Shown here piece by piece: positions 6,209-6,750 of a stretch of DNA of 6,750 nucleotides. Source of the DNA: Actinomycetota bacterium (GTDB lineage: Bacteria; Actinomycetota; Actinomycetes; Nanopelagicales; Nanopelagicaceae). The translations under genes were made by a program, and so were the position numbers. The notes beneath the pieces were generated by a model that was not told the DNA's origin, ran no database searches, and was given only the letters and a program-made list of their open reading frames with translations. The stretch lies in the NCBI GenBank assembly GCA_009700715.1, contig WLLM01000039.1:1-6750 (forward strand). The letters run 5' to 3'. Position 1 is the first letter of the stretch; every line of letters begins with the position of its first letter.

Positions 6209-6750
6209 ATGCGCAAACTGCTTTCCCACTTTGCAATTGCATTTGTTGCAATTACATCGTTGACCGCTTGCGGTGGGGGAAGTTCAACTGCCGAAGAGAG
6301 TTTCATCGAAGGCAGTGGCGCAATTACCAAAATTGATATCAAAGATCGAAAAGCGGCACCCGCTTTATCTGGGCTAACTTTGACCGGCAAAACTTTTATC
6401 TTTAATCCAGGCCAAGTTGCGGTTGTAAATGTTTGGGCTTCTTGGTGTTCGCCATGCCGCGCTGAGATTCCAACTTTGATTGAACTTTCTCGCCAATACC
6501 CTGAAGTTCAATTTATGGGGATTCTTACTCGCGATAACCCAGTAAATGCCGAAGCTTTTGCGCGTCGCCTAGCGATGCCGTATCCGACATTCATTGATGA
6601 TTCTTTACTAATTGGTTTTAAGAAGACCTTGCCAGCCAATGCAATTCCATCAACGGTGCTTATTGATAAAAATGGCAATGTAGCAGCGCGTATTTCCGGA
6701 GAAGTCACGCTTACCGCACTCAGTAAATTGATCAGAAAGCTCGAAGCTGA
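6209..6750 (+). CDS. TlpA/ResA-like thioredoxin-fold lipoprotein, truncated at window end
   Basis: A thiol-disulfide oxidoreductase anchored outside the cytoplasmic membrane, expected to reduce apocytochrome c cysteines or similar substrates. The N-terminus MRKLLSHF is followed by a hydrophobic stretch and the lipobox LTAC with the lipidated cysteine at C21, then a GGGSS linker. The thioredoxin domain spans ~45-180: the active site is WCSPC at 79-83 in VNVWASWCSPCRAEIP, and the cis-proline is P147 in IPSTVLID. 180 codons are visible and the frame is still open at 6750 (last partial codon GA), though the family's usual length (~180-200) means the stop must be close. The ATG lies three bases after the phosphatase stop, so the two are an operon with probable translational coupling; only an A-rich, weak ribosome binding site is present. 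In related Actinobacteria the next genes are ccdA, resB and ccsA, which would lie just outside. Confidence 0.94.
   Translation, partial: MRKLLSHFAIAFVAITSLTACGGGSSTAEESFIEGSGAITKIDIKDRKAAPALSGLTLTGKTFIFNPGQVAVVNVWASWCSPCRAEIPTLIELSRQYPEVQFMGILTRDNPVNAEAFARRLAMPYPTFIDDSLLIGFKKTLPANAIPSTVLIDKNGNVAARISGEVTLTALSKLIRKLEA

Noticed and set aside
1..6750. A defence island, prophage or mobile element.
   Set aside because: There are no integrases, transposases, terminal repeats, tRNA or attachment-like sites, and base composition looks even across all genes.

Overview
The window is gene-dense, with almost no intergenic DNA. It carries four genes on the minus strand and two on the plus strand, arranged around a 68-bp divergent promoter region at 5514-5581. 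No RNA gene, CRISPR array, insertion sequence or stretch over 300 bases without a gene was seen. Gene content points to Actinobacteria: a bacterial XPB helicase next to a large helicase-associated protein, and a histidine phosphatase followed by a TlpA/ResA-like lipoprotein. The latter pair matches the start of the actinobacterial system II cytochrome c biogenesis cluster. By eye the G+C content is in the mid-to-upper 40s percent. With very short spacers and leaderless-looking starts, this suggests a streamlined low-GC lineage such as the freshwater Nanopelagicales (acI). That placement is inference.

Minus strand, in transcription order: a HAD-IB phosphatase (4740-5513); a 48-bp spacer holding a 7-bp inverted repeat; a 733-aa non-ATPase helicase-associated protein (2490-4691); an M20 metallopeptidase (1384-2493); and an XPB/ERCC3-type DNA helicase that leaves the window at base 1 without its C-terminus. 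The last three genes are joined by two ATGA overlaps and are almost certainly translated from one message.

Plus strand: a histidine phosphatase (5582-6205) with a textbook leaderless -10 element, then 3 bases later a TlpA-family thioredoxin lipoprotein that runs off the right edge (6209-6750).

The most interesting observation is internal. The N-terminal ~160 residues of the XPB helicase and residues ~442-593 of the 733-aa partner look like two copies of one module, alignable by eye with a 58-position ungapped core. The partner also appears to have winged-helix segments ahead of this module and a WYL-like domain after it. This recalls eukaryotic TFIIH, where the XPB N-terminal domain pairs with a similar fold in p52/Tfb2. 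The pair may be a bacterial XPB-p52-like complex, with an M20 peptidase unexpectedly placed between its two genes.
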